DNA from: Pholiota molesta
Taxonomy: Eukaryota; Basidiomycota; Agaricomycetes; Agaricales; Strophariaceae
Length of the DNA: 31,572 nt
Reading direction: 5' to 3'
NCBI GenBank assembly: GCA_014925825.1
Contig: JACGCK010000374.1
Coordinates: forward strand, 1-31,572
The notes beneath the pieces were generated by a model, which did not search any database, had not been told where the DNA came from, and saw only the letters and a list, made by a program, of their open reading frames with translations. Within the stretch, counting starts at the first letter, position 1. Every line of letters starts with the position of its first letter. Shown here piece after piece: positions 10,877-21,325 of the stretch. The translations under genes and the position numbers were made by a program.

Positions 10877-12380
10877 TCAAGATAAAAGTGTAGTAAAAAG
10901 GATCTCCTCTCCATCATCATCAATAGCAGCGTTTTCAGGATCTCCGCATCCAAAAAGAATAACTTGGACATCAAGGCCCAATGACACGCTTTTCGAGGCT
11001 GTAAGTCGTGGCAGCACCTGCTTGAAGAAGTCGGATACTTTCGCCTTGAACCATTTCTGGTCGAAAGCTCTAGCGTGTTCAACAAGCATCGGCAGGCTCA
11101 AGAACAGATCCACCGTGAACAGCGCCGGAAATTTCGGACTCGTTAGGAGCGAATCGATCAGGTGCCATCGGGAGGACTCGTGTCCGCCCGTGAAGAAGTC
11201 GTCGTCGGGGAATATCTGCCAGGAAGTAATCATGATGTCGAGTCTCTTCAATGCCGTCGCTGGCGTCGGCGTGTCCAAGAGCGAATAGATGTGCTGCACG
11301 TCTTCGTCGAAGCTCTGCACAGTCGTGATTTCGACTTCTTCATCCGGCATCAGCACAGTGTGTGTCACTGCGAGGTTCTGTAGTTTCGTCATTTGACCAA
11401 AGTCGAAGGGTTTAGGCGGCGGGGGAAACCGTTCTGCAACCCATGAGTGCAGGGTTCAATTTCGCATAGAAGAGGAGGTGTTACCGTAGAAATCAAGCTG
11501 CAGAGCTTCGATGGAGGAAGCGGAGGCCTTCATTGCCTCCCATGTAAGGTCCATGTGGCCAACTGAGAAAATGGTGGACGTGAAGGTAGTGAGGCGCGTG
11601 AGATGGGACAGATATCCGCCAGCAATACCCGTAAGGCAGTCTGCGGGATTCATGGTGACGCAGCCCAATGCTGGAGGAGTTGGCTGGCCTTTATCTACCC
11701 CGCCAGGAGATTTGTTCAGAGCGGAGAATTCGGTGTGGGACAGATGTAGATGCTCCAGTTTCGTGTCGCGGAGGAAAGTGGAAGGTAGACCATTTATATT
11801 TCCAATGTGAAGGAATGTAAGATTGGGCGATTTTATGAGACTAAAAACCGATTCTTGAAACGACGAATTCAGGTCTGACCATGTGACGAAACCGACTGTA
11901 GTGGGAGGACTGGAGCTCATAGCCAACGAGAACTTCCTTATTCCGTAATCAGGCCCGTGAAGTGCATTTATTATCTTACAAAGTACACCTTCATCGTCAT
12001 GGAGGAGTGCTCTGTAATAGCGACTTGCATTCGAGTTAGTGGAATCTATGCATTCATGAGATTAGAGGGGACAGAGTGCCACGAAAAATGAACACACCTA
12101 TGATAATCTCGAAAGCTTTTATATAGGGCGCAATCCCTGTCCCATATGGAGACTTCATCACATCTACCAAGCAACACAGTCTGGCCGCCAACGTTGGCAA
12201 CGCCTGGCCAGAAAAGCTGATGTGCTTGAACAAGTGCGCGCGGGACCGGGGGTAAAATGCTCTGCAAACAAGAGAGGACGCGCGCAGCGCCTCTCTGGAT
12301 TCCACGTCGTCGTCTTCCTGAAGCTTGTCGATGCAAAGGTCGACTAGTTCGCGGGGGAGTGAATAAAAGTGAGCCGTCAT
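10877..12380 (-). CDS. F-box protein (F-box 3), three exons
   Basis: Exons are 12098-12380, 11485-12045 and 10877-11433, joined by introns of 52 and 51 bp; the 1401 nt give 466 residues. The start MTAHFYSLPRELVDLCIDKL opens directly into the F-box, followed by REALRASSLVCRAFYPRSRA. Downstream are LRR-like repeats (LIKSPNLTFLHIGNINGLPS, DTKLEHLHLSHTEFSALNKS, IEALQLDFY) and a less regular C-terminus ending LFTTLLS. Likely an SCF adaptor. The sequence fits the large basidiomycete F-box/LRR families. Function beyond Skp1 binding is not inferable. Confidence 0.8.
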
Positions 12381-12683
12381 GGTGGTAGTACGCGATGAAG
12401 AGCGTAAAGCCGGTGTTGATCCGGACGAAGTCCGAGGTATTAATTTGGGCGTGCCTGCCAGGACAATCAGGTGATTTATTATCATGAAAGAAACCGCAAA
12501 CTTTCAATTTGCAACTTGGACTATGGACCCCCGAGCAATGAGCCAGATAGTTCTGGTCCAATTCTATGCTCAGTCTTGCGGCGATGATATTTATTTTACA
12601 ATGTAAGTAGTGATAAGAAAATAAATAAAGATAATGATACATACTTATCGCATCTACAATGCTTCGAATCCGTAGCAATCCCC
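12381..12683. other. Intergenic stretch between SNM1-like gene and F-box 3
   Basis: This is 303 bp of AT-rich sequence holding the 3' end region of the upstream nuclease gene and the promoter of F-box 3. No other feature was seen. Confidence 0.4.
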
Positions 12684-15600
12684 TCAGCTATGATGAGCAT
12701 TCGGAGATTGCGACTGGGCGCATAGAAGTGCAGGCAACGAGAGCTTTCGGCCGTACTTGATATCCTCCTTGACGGCCTCCGCCAGCATCCGGCTTCGATT
12801 CCAGTCAATCTCTCCATCGCCTTCCTCTTCCACTGGCTCGAATGACGGGAGCGTTTTCGCTGGCGCTAGTCTTCGGCTGGCACTTGCGGGTCCTGGTGGT
12901 TGAATACGAGAGTCCGAGTCTCCAGCGCGCGACGATGTGCTGGCTTTAGATTCGTCACAACGCGAAGTTGAGATATCTACACTCTTCTGCTTGCCCTTTT
13001 TCAGACGTTCGAGTTGTTTATCTCTCTTGATTGCATACGAAGCGGAGACCATATCAGGGTAGGCTTTGGCAAGCTCTTGGGAGATTTTAAGGCGCTTAAG
13101 CCGTGCGGCATCCTTCTCGGAAAGGGGAGAAGTAACGGCGAAATATGCATCGGGGTGAACCCCTTTTTTGCCGGATGTTAAGGACGATAATGAAGAAATG
13201 GAAGTTGAAGCTTTAGTTACAGGTGCGATTGTGGTGGGCCTGGTCATTTTGGGCGCGTTAGGCGCAACAACCGGCGAAGGGTCTTGAAGTATAGAACCAT
13301 CATGACGCGGCTCTTTGGAGACGACAAGCGAGCTAGTTTCATCTTCCTGTCTCGGACGCTTCCTGGAAGATGAAGGCGCAATAGGCCTCACAGGTTGGTC
13401 CGGAGGTCGAGCTGAAGAAGAAGCAACAGGTCTTTGTGGCGGACATGGCGATGCCGCGTTATCGATACTGAAAGATTTGCCTTGCCTAGAGCCTGACGCA
13501 ATCGAAGGGCCAGCGACTGGATGCGAGGGAAACACCAATGCGCGAGAGGGTTTGGAATGAAACTTCTTCGATAGCACAGGTTGTTCTACGGTGAGCCCTT
13601 GTGGAGGTGAGCTGGAAGTCAAAAGGCATATAGGTGACGCAAGACTGTGTCCCGGTGACAAACTCGGCTTCATCGCTATAGAATTGACGCGCGACGCTTG
13701 CATAGATTCATTGAGTTGGCGTGCCCTGCTTTGAGCTAGTTGCCAGCGTTCAGGCGTGGATGACTGAGGTTTAGGGAGTACGCGCTGTGGACGAACAGGT
13801 GACGACTCAGGCGTCATCCGATTAAGTCTCCATGCGCCATCGCCTCCCGGTTCCGTGTGCCTTTTGACGGTTGTACTTTGAGCTAAGACGTCCGCGCCAA
13901 TTTGACCCTCCTGCTCCTCTTCATCGGGCTGTGAAGACGCCCACCAGGTATTTTCTTTGTCATCCGAGCCCGCAAAAAGTTTATGTGCAGTTTTTCCGCG
14001 CTCGTCGTCGCTGCTATCATAGTTCGTATCTTCATCACTTTCTCTTGGTTCATGGGCATAGGTGACCACCTCCTTTCCTTTCCCCTTAGTAGCTGAGATG
14101 ATATCAATATCGTATTCGATTAAGCGGCCTTGAAACGATTTCGGCCGTGGCTTCGAGATGCCAAGAAGCTCGTCAATCATGTTGTTCTCCTCTTCGCCAA
14201 GCTGGTTTTTAAGGATCGTGATTTTCTTGACAAGCTTGCCGTGATCAGCCCAGCGCTCAGCAGCCTCTGAAGCTCCTTCACCGATGAGGTTCTTCAATGT
14301 AACGTCGCCATCTTCCAGGCCATCCTGACCAAATCGATCATTGGCGGAGATACCGAGTCGCTGACGGAGGGTAGCGCTGGAAGACGTTACATGCTGCATT
14401 GAAGCATGGAGATATGGGGCAAACATGCGATCGAGACAAATCCAATCAAGGTTCTTTAATCGAGGATCAAGAGTGTTAGGAACGACGCGCTTGGGTCGAA
14501 ACAGGGATACGAAAGCTTGAAGCTCCGGAAGAGTGGAATGTCGAAATAGAGGCACAAGCTAAGCAGGGTCATTTAGTGTGCGAGACAAACAGAAGAGAAG
14601 CTGTTGTACCAGATTATTGATTTTCTCGCCTGATCGCAGTCGATCCTTCGTATCTTCAAGATATTCTGCCCATTTCGCCTTTTCCATATTCACCGGATTT
14701 ACATATATCACACGTTTGCCCATCGAACTTGTCGCATTACTATAACTCGAATCGTTATCGACAGCCACGAAGTCACAGCGATGGAAACGTTCGCAGGCAT
14801 GGAAGCGAGTTGAAGAGGGATCCGATGTAACAATATGACTGAGGAAGGGATCGGATAGAGATTGGTAGATCGAGTGTTTGTAGCGATCAACATGAATCTG
14901 TACATGTTTCGTGAGTCTAGAATTGCTTGGTCAAATGATCTTTATTTACCCGTGATTGAAAAGCTTGAGCGACTGCTTTCAAAATATCCTCGTACCCCCA
15001 GGTCCAGCAATTTAGGAAGAAGTAAGCTGAGTCCGGAAACAATTTCATCAATTCGATGAGTCCCGATGTAGCAGATGCCTGAAAGTCGGTGGGGAATTGG
15101 CATATGTACCAAATGTAAATGAGATGCGACGAACTTTAGTGGGTACTTCAAACACGGACAACACAGAGGCAGTGTCGAGATAGATGGCTTCTAAAGTGTG
15201 GGACACTGGATTCATTGGTTGTTTTCCTGACGGATCGATTCCATGCGAAAGGTATTTCTGAAGGAATGGATTGCGAGCTAGGGATTCCAGAAACCATGGT
15301 TCTCCACGAAAATCCCCTGTGTGAAGAACAGCACCGCGAGAACCTTCAATAAGAAACCTAACATATATGCTATTCAATTTCGGAGACCTGGAGACGAATC
15401 AAAATTGGCATACATCACCGCGCCAGGACAGTGGTTGGCATCTAATAGTGTTATCGTAACGGATTCCTCGCCTTCTAGAGGAATTTGGGTTGGCGCTTGT
15501 AGGGCAGAGCATGCTGGTTCAAGTTTAGACCCAGTAGAATGACCAATAGAGTGACTGACCAGCAAATCTCTCGATCCCGTATAGTACATATTTCCGTCCG

Positions 15601-15904
15601 AAGATTGCATAGGATCAACCTTAAGATGTGAATACGTTCGTATCTTCTCAGCTCTCAGCGCCATCGTGTGTAGTTCTCGCTCAGCGTAGACTTCGTGCTT
15701 GAGAAGCATGGCTTTCGCATCTTGAGAGCAATAAACTTTATAGCCAAACGTCTTTGCAGATAGACCATTAATGTGGTCTGTGTGGGTATGGGTCAAGAGA
15801 TGTAGCAATGGACTTTGGTTGGAATCCGGGCTCAGAGTCGTGAAGTCATCCACCCGGATTCGATAAGGGGCAGCGAAAGAGTTGTAGGGTGTTCCTGTGG
15901 GCAT
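12684..15904 (-). CDS. SNM1/Artemis-family metallo-beta-lactamase nuclease
   Basis: Exons: 15414-15904, 15135-15357, 14950-15078, 14610-14897, 12684-14558. They sum to 3006 nt (1001 residues) in consistent phase, with 51-56 bp introns. The family processes DNA ends or interstrand crosslinks in the nucleus. Metal-binding motifs are HTHTDH at residues 39-44, DANHCPGAVMF near 155-165 and HTGDF near 176-180, then the beta-CASP/DRMBL core. The core ends with LFRHSTLPELQAFVSLFRPK, where Apollo/SNM1 proteins usually have YSxHSSFxEL. The last 600 or so residues are Ser/Pro-rich and probably disordered, with many SP/TP sites and a basic patch RLKKGKQK. No N-terminal UBZ finger is seen, so an Artemis/Apollo-like rather than Pso2-type architecture is likely. 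The start MPTGTPYNSF matches the fold's usual beginning. The donor at 15134 (GTTCGT) is weak, but it keeps the frame. Confidence 0.88.
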
Positions 15905-16223
15905 TTGAGCTTTTCTTCGTCTATTAATTCGATGGGTAGCGTTCGGTATTGGTTCCGGGTCAAATACGGACGGTCTCGACACGAGATATCATGGTGGTTC
16001 AAGTCAAGTGTCTTGTCGTGACGCACGGTCACTACTTGTGGAACAATACGTGAATGTGACAGACGTGTTTAATAGAGCTATAAATAAATCCATTTTTGAT
16101 CTCGACTTCCACCTGATATCAACATTTATCGTGGCGCTGCAGGCCAAGATGAGGTAGAACAATAGACCATATATTGTTGTGTACATAGCATACACTTAAG
16201 GGCAATATTACGCCTACAAATAC
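15905..16223. other. Intergenic stretch between hydrophobin 1 and the nuclease gene
   Basis: It contains the promoter side of the nuclease gene and the 3' side of hydrophobin 1. The nuclease frame stays open upstream to about 15982, but without an ATG. No other feature is supported. Confidence 0.4.
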
Positions 16224-16747
16224 TCAGACATTAATGTTAACGGGGGTGCAACCAGTTGCGATCACACCATTCTATTGTCAAAATCGTAAGTTCAGTTTCC
16301 ACAGTATACGATAAGAGTGAGAAATACTTACGAAGGTGTTGCCTGTGCAGCAGACGGGCTGCTCAGAGCATGAAGTGCCACTGGCACCAATGACGGTAAT
16401 GGGAGAGCAGGTAACTACAAAAAAATTGTGGTCGATTGAGAAATTGATTTGAGAAAAGACGATGCTCGTTATTTGCTTACCACCAACTTGTCCAGTAAGG
16501 TCGCCGACTACGACACCCAGGAGGCCGAGTAAAATGGACACTAACCCACCGGCCGTTGCCTATAAGACACTGATGGTTGGTACTTGTCGATGATATTTAG
16601 CATAAATTAAGAACGCACAGATTGAACAGAGCTGCAGCATTGAAGACTGCCGGTGTTGCATTGATTTGAATTAGGATCATTGCGAGGAAGAACATTGGCG
16701 ACCGCAAGGACAGGAAGGGCAAGCACAAAGATGGAGGATGCGCGCAT
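16224..16747 (-). CDS. Class I hydrophobin 1 (intact)
   Basis: Exons: 16619-16747, 16481-16559, 16332-16414, 16224-16271, giving 112 residues. The N-terminus [20 protein letters not shown] is a secretion signal. All eight hydrophobin cysteines are present in order: C-x6-CC, a long hydrophobic loop ([15 protein letters not shown]), C, then C-x5-CC and a final C in [11 protein letters not shown]. Hydrophobins are secreted and self-assemble at air-water or cell-wall surfaces. The loop length and Cys spacing fit class I. It is most similar to hydrophobin 3 (shared [11 protein letters not shown] and [14 protein letters not shown]). Exon boundaries match those of the other three copies. Confidence 0.92.
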
Positions 16748-16831
16748 GGCTGATAGTCAATTTAGATGAAAAAAAAGTATTGGCGCTGATGCTTGTTTCT
16801 ATCTGGATACTTCAAAGTCAAGGTAGTCTCT

Positions 16832-16837
16832 TTTATA
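16832..16837 (-). promoter_or_regulatory. TATA box of hydrophobin 1
   Basis: The minus strand reads TATAAA about 85 bp upstream of the ATG. All four hydrophobin copies have one at similar spacing. Confidence 0.55.
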
Positions 16838-17977
16838 CATGGTGTGCTAGAGCATAGGGCCGCTTAACAAAAGTCCGATCCACAGTCAACTAGTCACATC
16901 TTGGCATAAATGAAAACAAAGCCGAATACTAATAATATCAAAGTCCAGAACCGACACCGAGGCTAGGAATCTGAAAAATATTAGCTGTCGACCGTCGAAT
17001 CTATCAGGGTAGCTCTTCCATATGTACTCGAGTATACGAATGCAGATAAAACGCAGTATGTTAGTCGAAACTAAGAATAATCCTCACTTTCATTGGATCG
17101 TTTGTTGCCAGTTTGTTGCCTTGTTGGCTATAATCTGGCTATAATTACAAGGAGTGCATCCCCGTTCGGCGCCACATGATCCGAGCTAGCGGAAAGGAAA
17201 GTCACTGCATAGTATGTCAAATCGACATCTAATCTTCAGATCGACTGCCAAATAACAATCTTGATATCGTGAAGATGCCGCCTACGATTGTGTGAGTCAA
17301 ATCAACCTGTAGACATTCGTGGAATTCGTTGAGTGTGATCCTTCTGTACAACCGGACAAATGTGCCGGCGCGTAATCGTATGCTATGCACAATGATCCTA
17401 GATGTCCAGACACACAAGCCAGTGGCATATTGCGGATGCGGTCTTGTTGTTGGTACCTTTCGCATTATGGGGATCCGAAGCCTGAACACATTTTCGAAAT
17501 CTCGATAAGAATTCGGTGAGAGTCGTCTTTGTGGTTTACGAGTGCAGTGTGTCAAGTTTCAACCCGCTGGTTACAGAATTTACTTCGAATTATGAGAGCT
17601 TGCTGCGCTTGAAAGCTTCTCATACATCTAGACCCAGACCAGAGAATTCTAACGCAGTGGCTGGAAATCTCCGCATTTTCAAAGACATCGGCAGTTGTGG
17701 AGCATCATTTAATTTTGTAAGTCTAGCTGGCTGCTTCCGATGCGTGTCTGGCTTCAGAATTTTGGAGGGAAGCCGGCAAAGTGAGTAGCCTTTATATGCA
17801 GCCATACGCGCACGGCTATGTTCTACACATTTTGGATGGGGATTTTTTCCATGGCACAATTGAGATAACAGTACGAGTCATTTTTTTCTTCTTAAATCAG
17901 GCTATTGTTTTCCGCAACAGATATATCATTTCAACAAAGCACAATTGGTAGAGACTACATAATTTGACGACCGCCAT
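16838..17977. other. Intergenic stretch between hydrophobins 1 and 2
   Basis: About 1.1 kb with only short open frames that lack family motifs or credible splicing. It likely holds upstream control elements of hydrophobin 1. Nothing else was recognised. Confidence 0.35.
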
Positions 17978-18477
17978 TTAAAGGTTGATGTTAATGGGAG
18001 TGCAGCCGAGGGCAATGAGCCCGTTCTGAAATAGATTGTGTCAGACATATACTAATTAAATATTGTTAAGGAACTTACGAAGCTGTTGTTGGTGCAGCAA
18101 ACTGGCTGCTCGTTGCAAGAGGTTCACTAACACCAATCACGGTAATTGGGGAGCAAGTAACTATATCGCGGCAGTATAATCGTTATCATTAGCAATGAAT
18201 AATTGTTGAACTTACCACCAACTTGGCCGGTGAGGTCGCCAACGACAACACCCAAGAGGAGAGAAGGCTCCAATAAGCCAGTGCTGGCGGAGGCGGCCTG
18301 TAATTAAATGCAGTTAGCAAGCGCACAACGTTTGTAGGTTGAATGCACCAACGCTCTGAGTGGAGTTGCAGCACTGGAGGCTACCGGTGTTGCATTGGTT
18401 GCTCTGGCGGGAAGAACATTGGCGGCCGCAAGAACAGGGAGAGCGAGGACAAAGGCAGAGGAGGCACGAGCGAACAT
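17978..18477 (-). pseudogene. Class I hydrophobin 2, frameshifted
   Basis: Exon layout matches its neighbours (18353-18477, 18216-18297, 18079-18160, 17978-18025). The signal peptide [20 protein letters not shown] is intact. The frame breaks just before the first Cys, at a GGG run (18409-18411) where the intact copy has a longer run. A second break is near 18125, where one base is missing from the segment coding GVSGTSC. With both accounted for, all eight Cys positions are present and the protein ends ALGCTPININL. Both breaks are single-base losses in homopolymers, so this is either a recent pseudogene or a gene damaged by consensus error. The intron 1 donor is GTTGGT. Confidence 0.7.
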
Positions 18478-18566
18478 CTTGAGATAAATGTTGGAGAGAG
18501 AAGGTTCTTGAGTTGAGTAGTAAAGCAGGTGCTGAACTGAAGATTTAAACGCAGAGAAACGCTCCC

Positions 18567-18572
18567 TTTATA
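18567..18572 (-). promoter_or_regulatory. TATA box of hydrophobin 2
   Basis: The minus strand reads TATAAAG, about 90 bp upstream of the ATG. Its presence suggests the promoter is still intact despite the frameshifts downstream. Confidence 0.5.
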
Positions 18573-19402
18573 TTGTTCATAGCCCACTGAATTTTTAGGG
18601 ATCTCCAAAACTAGTGAAGATCTCACTAGATGCTTATAAGCCGAATTGCGCACGAAAACATTAAGGCCGCAATATAGATCACTACACCTGAATCATCCGA
18701 CGACATATGTCAGCGATTTCAGTGGCATGCTCGGCAATGACGGCAGTCTGTACAGGCTGCCGTAGATGAAGAGATCAATTCGGTTATTTTCTAATATGTT
18801 TAGCACCTCCACAATTTGTTCACTGCATCCATGCCGTCTAACGTTATGGACAAATGTCGAACAAGTACTACGTAGTCTGTGAGAGTCTGTGGCAATCTGC
18901 GCTCACGTGCATGTCAATGTCAGATTCAGAGCTCAGCGCTAAGAATTCAAGTCGTGAACAGCATCTTAGACCAATTGTATGTAGCTAGAATAGAAGCAGT
19001 AAAAGTACCAACATGCATATTAGCCCAGCTTCTCTCGTTTCAATCCTAGGTCTGGGCAGCCAGCTTCGTTTCTAACACCTAGTCATCTAATCTTAGTAAA
19101 ATCGGAATCGACTGTCTTCTGATTTTCTCTAAGCCCAGGCATACTGCTCTTGATCCGAATAAATAATCTTTTAATAATATTGACAAGCAGTCGGCTTATC
19201 TTGCTGTGCTTCTCTATAAGCGACCAGTATAAATACATCCAGCAGGAGATTTATGGGCAGTGGAGTTGTAGGGAGCAGTGTACGGGCCGGCCAGAATCGT
19301 GCGCACAATCAAAAATCATCTATCTAATAACGCTCAGCCATTTTGAGAGAGACCAACAGGCGTAAATCATATTTATGTCATCGTACATGAGCATACAGAA
19401 AA
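18573..19402. other. Intergenic stretch between hydrophobins 2 and 3
   Basis: No gene is supported. A short inverted repeat GGCAG..CTGCC around TGTACA lies near 18742-18763 but is too small to interpret. The rest is AT-rich. Confidence 0.35.
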
Positions 19403-19930
19403 CTAGCAATCGTCCTGAACTCCAATTTCAAGGTTGATGTTAACGGGAGTGCAGCCAGTCGCAATAACACCGTTCTACATTGACAATACAATTATCATCT
19501 CGCATATATTCCCTGATTGGCAGCGAAACACTTACGAATGTGTTACCAGTGCAGCAAACGGGCTGCTCGGAGCAGGAAGTGCCACTGACCCCAATGACGG
19601 TAACAGGAGAGCAGGTAACTATGATGTCCAATAAGCTGACAAGCTTTCAAGTACATATTCCGGATCTTACCACCAACTTGTCCAGTTATACTTCCAGCAG
19701 CGACTCCTAAAAGACCGAGGAGGATGGCAACAAGAGAAGAGCTCGACTACAAGAACAGCAGATCATTAGTATATATGGTATTGATGGCGGCCTCATAAAC
19801 TGACAGATTGAACGGACGAGCAGCACTGAAGACTACCCGTGTTGCATTGGTTGTCCTGGCGGGGGAGAACATTGGCGGCCGCAAGAACGGGAAGAGCGAG
19901 AACAAAGATAGAGGATGCGCGAGCGAACAT
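19403..19930 (-). CDS. Class I hydrophobin 3 (intact, extended C-terminus)
   Basis: Exons: 19805-19930, 19671-19746, 19536-19618, 19403-19474, giving 118 residues. The signal peptide [20 protein letters not shown] is followed by [10 protein letters not shown], a hydrophobic loop ([14 protein letters not shown]), then [22 protein letters not shown] and [11 protein letters not shown]. The eight family cysteines are all present. Where the neighbouring copies stop after NINV or NINL, this one reads on for EIGVQDDC before TAG. That adds a ninth cysteine as the last residue. Expected to be a secreted surface-active protein like hydrophobin 1. The extension could affect assembly or could be neutral. 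Confidence 0.9.
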
Positions 19931-20728
19931 TGTATGTTGGGTTAAGAAGCTGACTGGGTAGTAGACCTGGTGTGCTTGTCTGAGAATTTTTGAGCTACTC
20001 TGCGACGCCTTTTATAACATTTCCAACTTTCATATAAACGGTGAAGCATCTTTGTTGAATCTGCAATCTGAGTAGCGATCTATCCTTCGGAAAACATACC
20101 GGAATTTATCGTCTCCAAATATAGTAGCGTGTGACTCGGAGTCTCGCGGTGACTGAGCACTAATTTTGGTTGCCTTCGCGTTCTTAAAGATGATCACCTC
20201 GTTATGGTCACAAGCTATTGGTTCTGGTTCAAAATTCTCACTGCCTAGTTGTTTGATATATTGGTCCAACTCGAGTATGTATATCTCAGCGGTGGCATTA
20301 AAACAATTATTATGCTACTAATGTCCTGAATGCAATGCCTATCATCTCAAGGTTGAGTCTCTATACTAGACATAAATTTTGCATACTATCAATTCAATTG
20401 CATGTGTGCTAAGCTCCAATTTCAGCACAATTTCGAACGTTGCGCCCAGTTGAGGCTGCATTCAAACATTCATCAGAAATTGACGCCCGTTAATGATCTA
20501 ACCAATAAGGCAGAGCTAAATATAGTTCCTATTACTGCCAAGTGCATAGGCCGGGGCGCTTAGGTTCAAACTGTGATAATTAATCGTGACAACGCGACAA
20601 GGTTGGATCAAATTTTTCTTGACAATAATTTCGACTACAACTAGAGAGTGCTAAGAATACGTAGCGCCCCATTGACCCATTGCAGACCTCAGTAAGAAAG
20701 CGCGTTCGTCAAAAGCACCGCATGGTGT
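19931..20728. other. Intergenic stretch between hydrophobins 3 and 4
   Basis: Contains the TATA box of hydrophobin 3 (20011-20016) and otherwise no supported gene. Open frames here are short and without motif. Confidence 0.35.
20011..20016 (-). promoter_or_regulatory. TATA box of hydrophobin 3
   Basis: The minus strand reads TATAAAA about 81 bp upstream of the ATG. Confidence 0.55.
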
Positions 20729-21223
20729 TCAAACATTGATGTTAATGGGAGTACAGCCAAGGGCAATGACTCCGTTCTATTTGCTGACAGTCATAATGAC
20801 TCTATAAACAAGTTCGAAGAAAACCTCACGAAGAGTTGTTGGTGCAGCAGACGGGCTGCTCGGTGCAAGAAGTTCCACTAAGACCAATGCCGGTAATGGG
20901 AGTGCAGGTGACTAAAATCTGTTAAGTTGAAATCCATATCGCGAGTTCTGAGAGTGTTCTTACGCCAATAAGACCAGTGACAGGGCCAACGAGGGCCGCG
21001 AGAAGGCCAGCAAGACCGGTGAGCTGGCTGGCGGACTATTGAAAAGCTCAGCAACTGTCACCATCGAAATCTTTGATTAACGGTCTACGTACTGTCTGGA
21101 CGGAATTGCAGATTGAGAGCCACCAGTGTTTGCATTGGCTGACAGGGTCAGTGCGGGGAAGAACATTGGCAGCGGCGAGGACTGGCAAGCAAGGATAAAG
21201 ACAGAGGAGACACGGGCGAACAT
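20729..21223 (-). pseudogene. Class I hydrophobin 4, multiply frameshifted
   Basis: Starts MFARVSSVFILA and ends ALGCTPININV, with the same four-exon layout as its neighbours. Compared with them it carries about five single-base changes of length: one base lost in the signal peptide (near 21186), one A gained (near 21130), one base lost before the CC pair (near 21110), one G lost at the second donor (near 20963) and one base lost near 20832. With these taken into account, the eight-Cys pattern is recognisable, including SGTSCTEQPVCCTNN. As written it could not make a full hydrophobin. It is closest to hydrophobin 2 (shared CCTNN and ALGCTPININ). Confidence 0.65.
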
Positions 21224-21319
21224 CTTGATAAGAGTTTGTTGGTAGAGAGACTGAAATGTGGGAGAGTAGTTGAACTGTTTTCTGTTCGACTGGTCTTTCA
21301 ACGAGATATACCGTCCTCT

Positions 21320-21325
21320 TTTATA
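21320..21325 (-). promoter_or_regulatory. TATA box of hydrophobin 4
   Basis: The minus strand reads TATAAAAG about 97 bp upstream of the ATG. Confidence 0.5.

Noticed and set aside
10677..11288. 203-codon open frame on the + strand
   Set aside because: It lies antisense to the C-terminal exon of F-box 3, whose spliced minus-strand reading has a clear F-box and consistent phases.
20030..20269. 79-codon minus-strand frame upstream of hydrophobin 3
   Set aside because: It lies just upstream of the hydrophobin TATA box, and has no motif or splice context.
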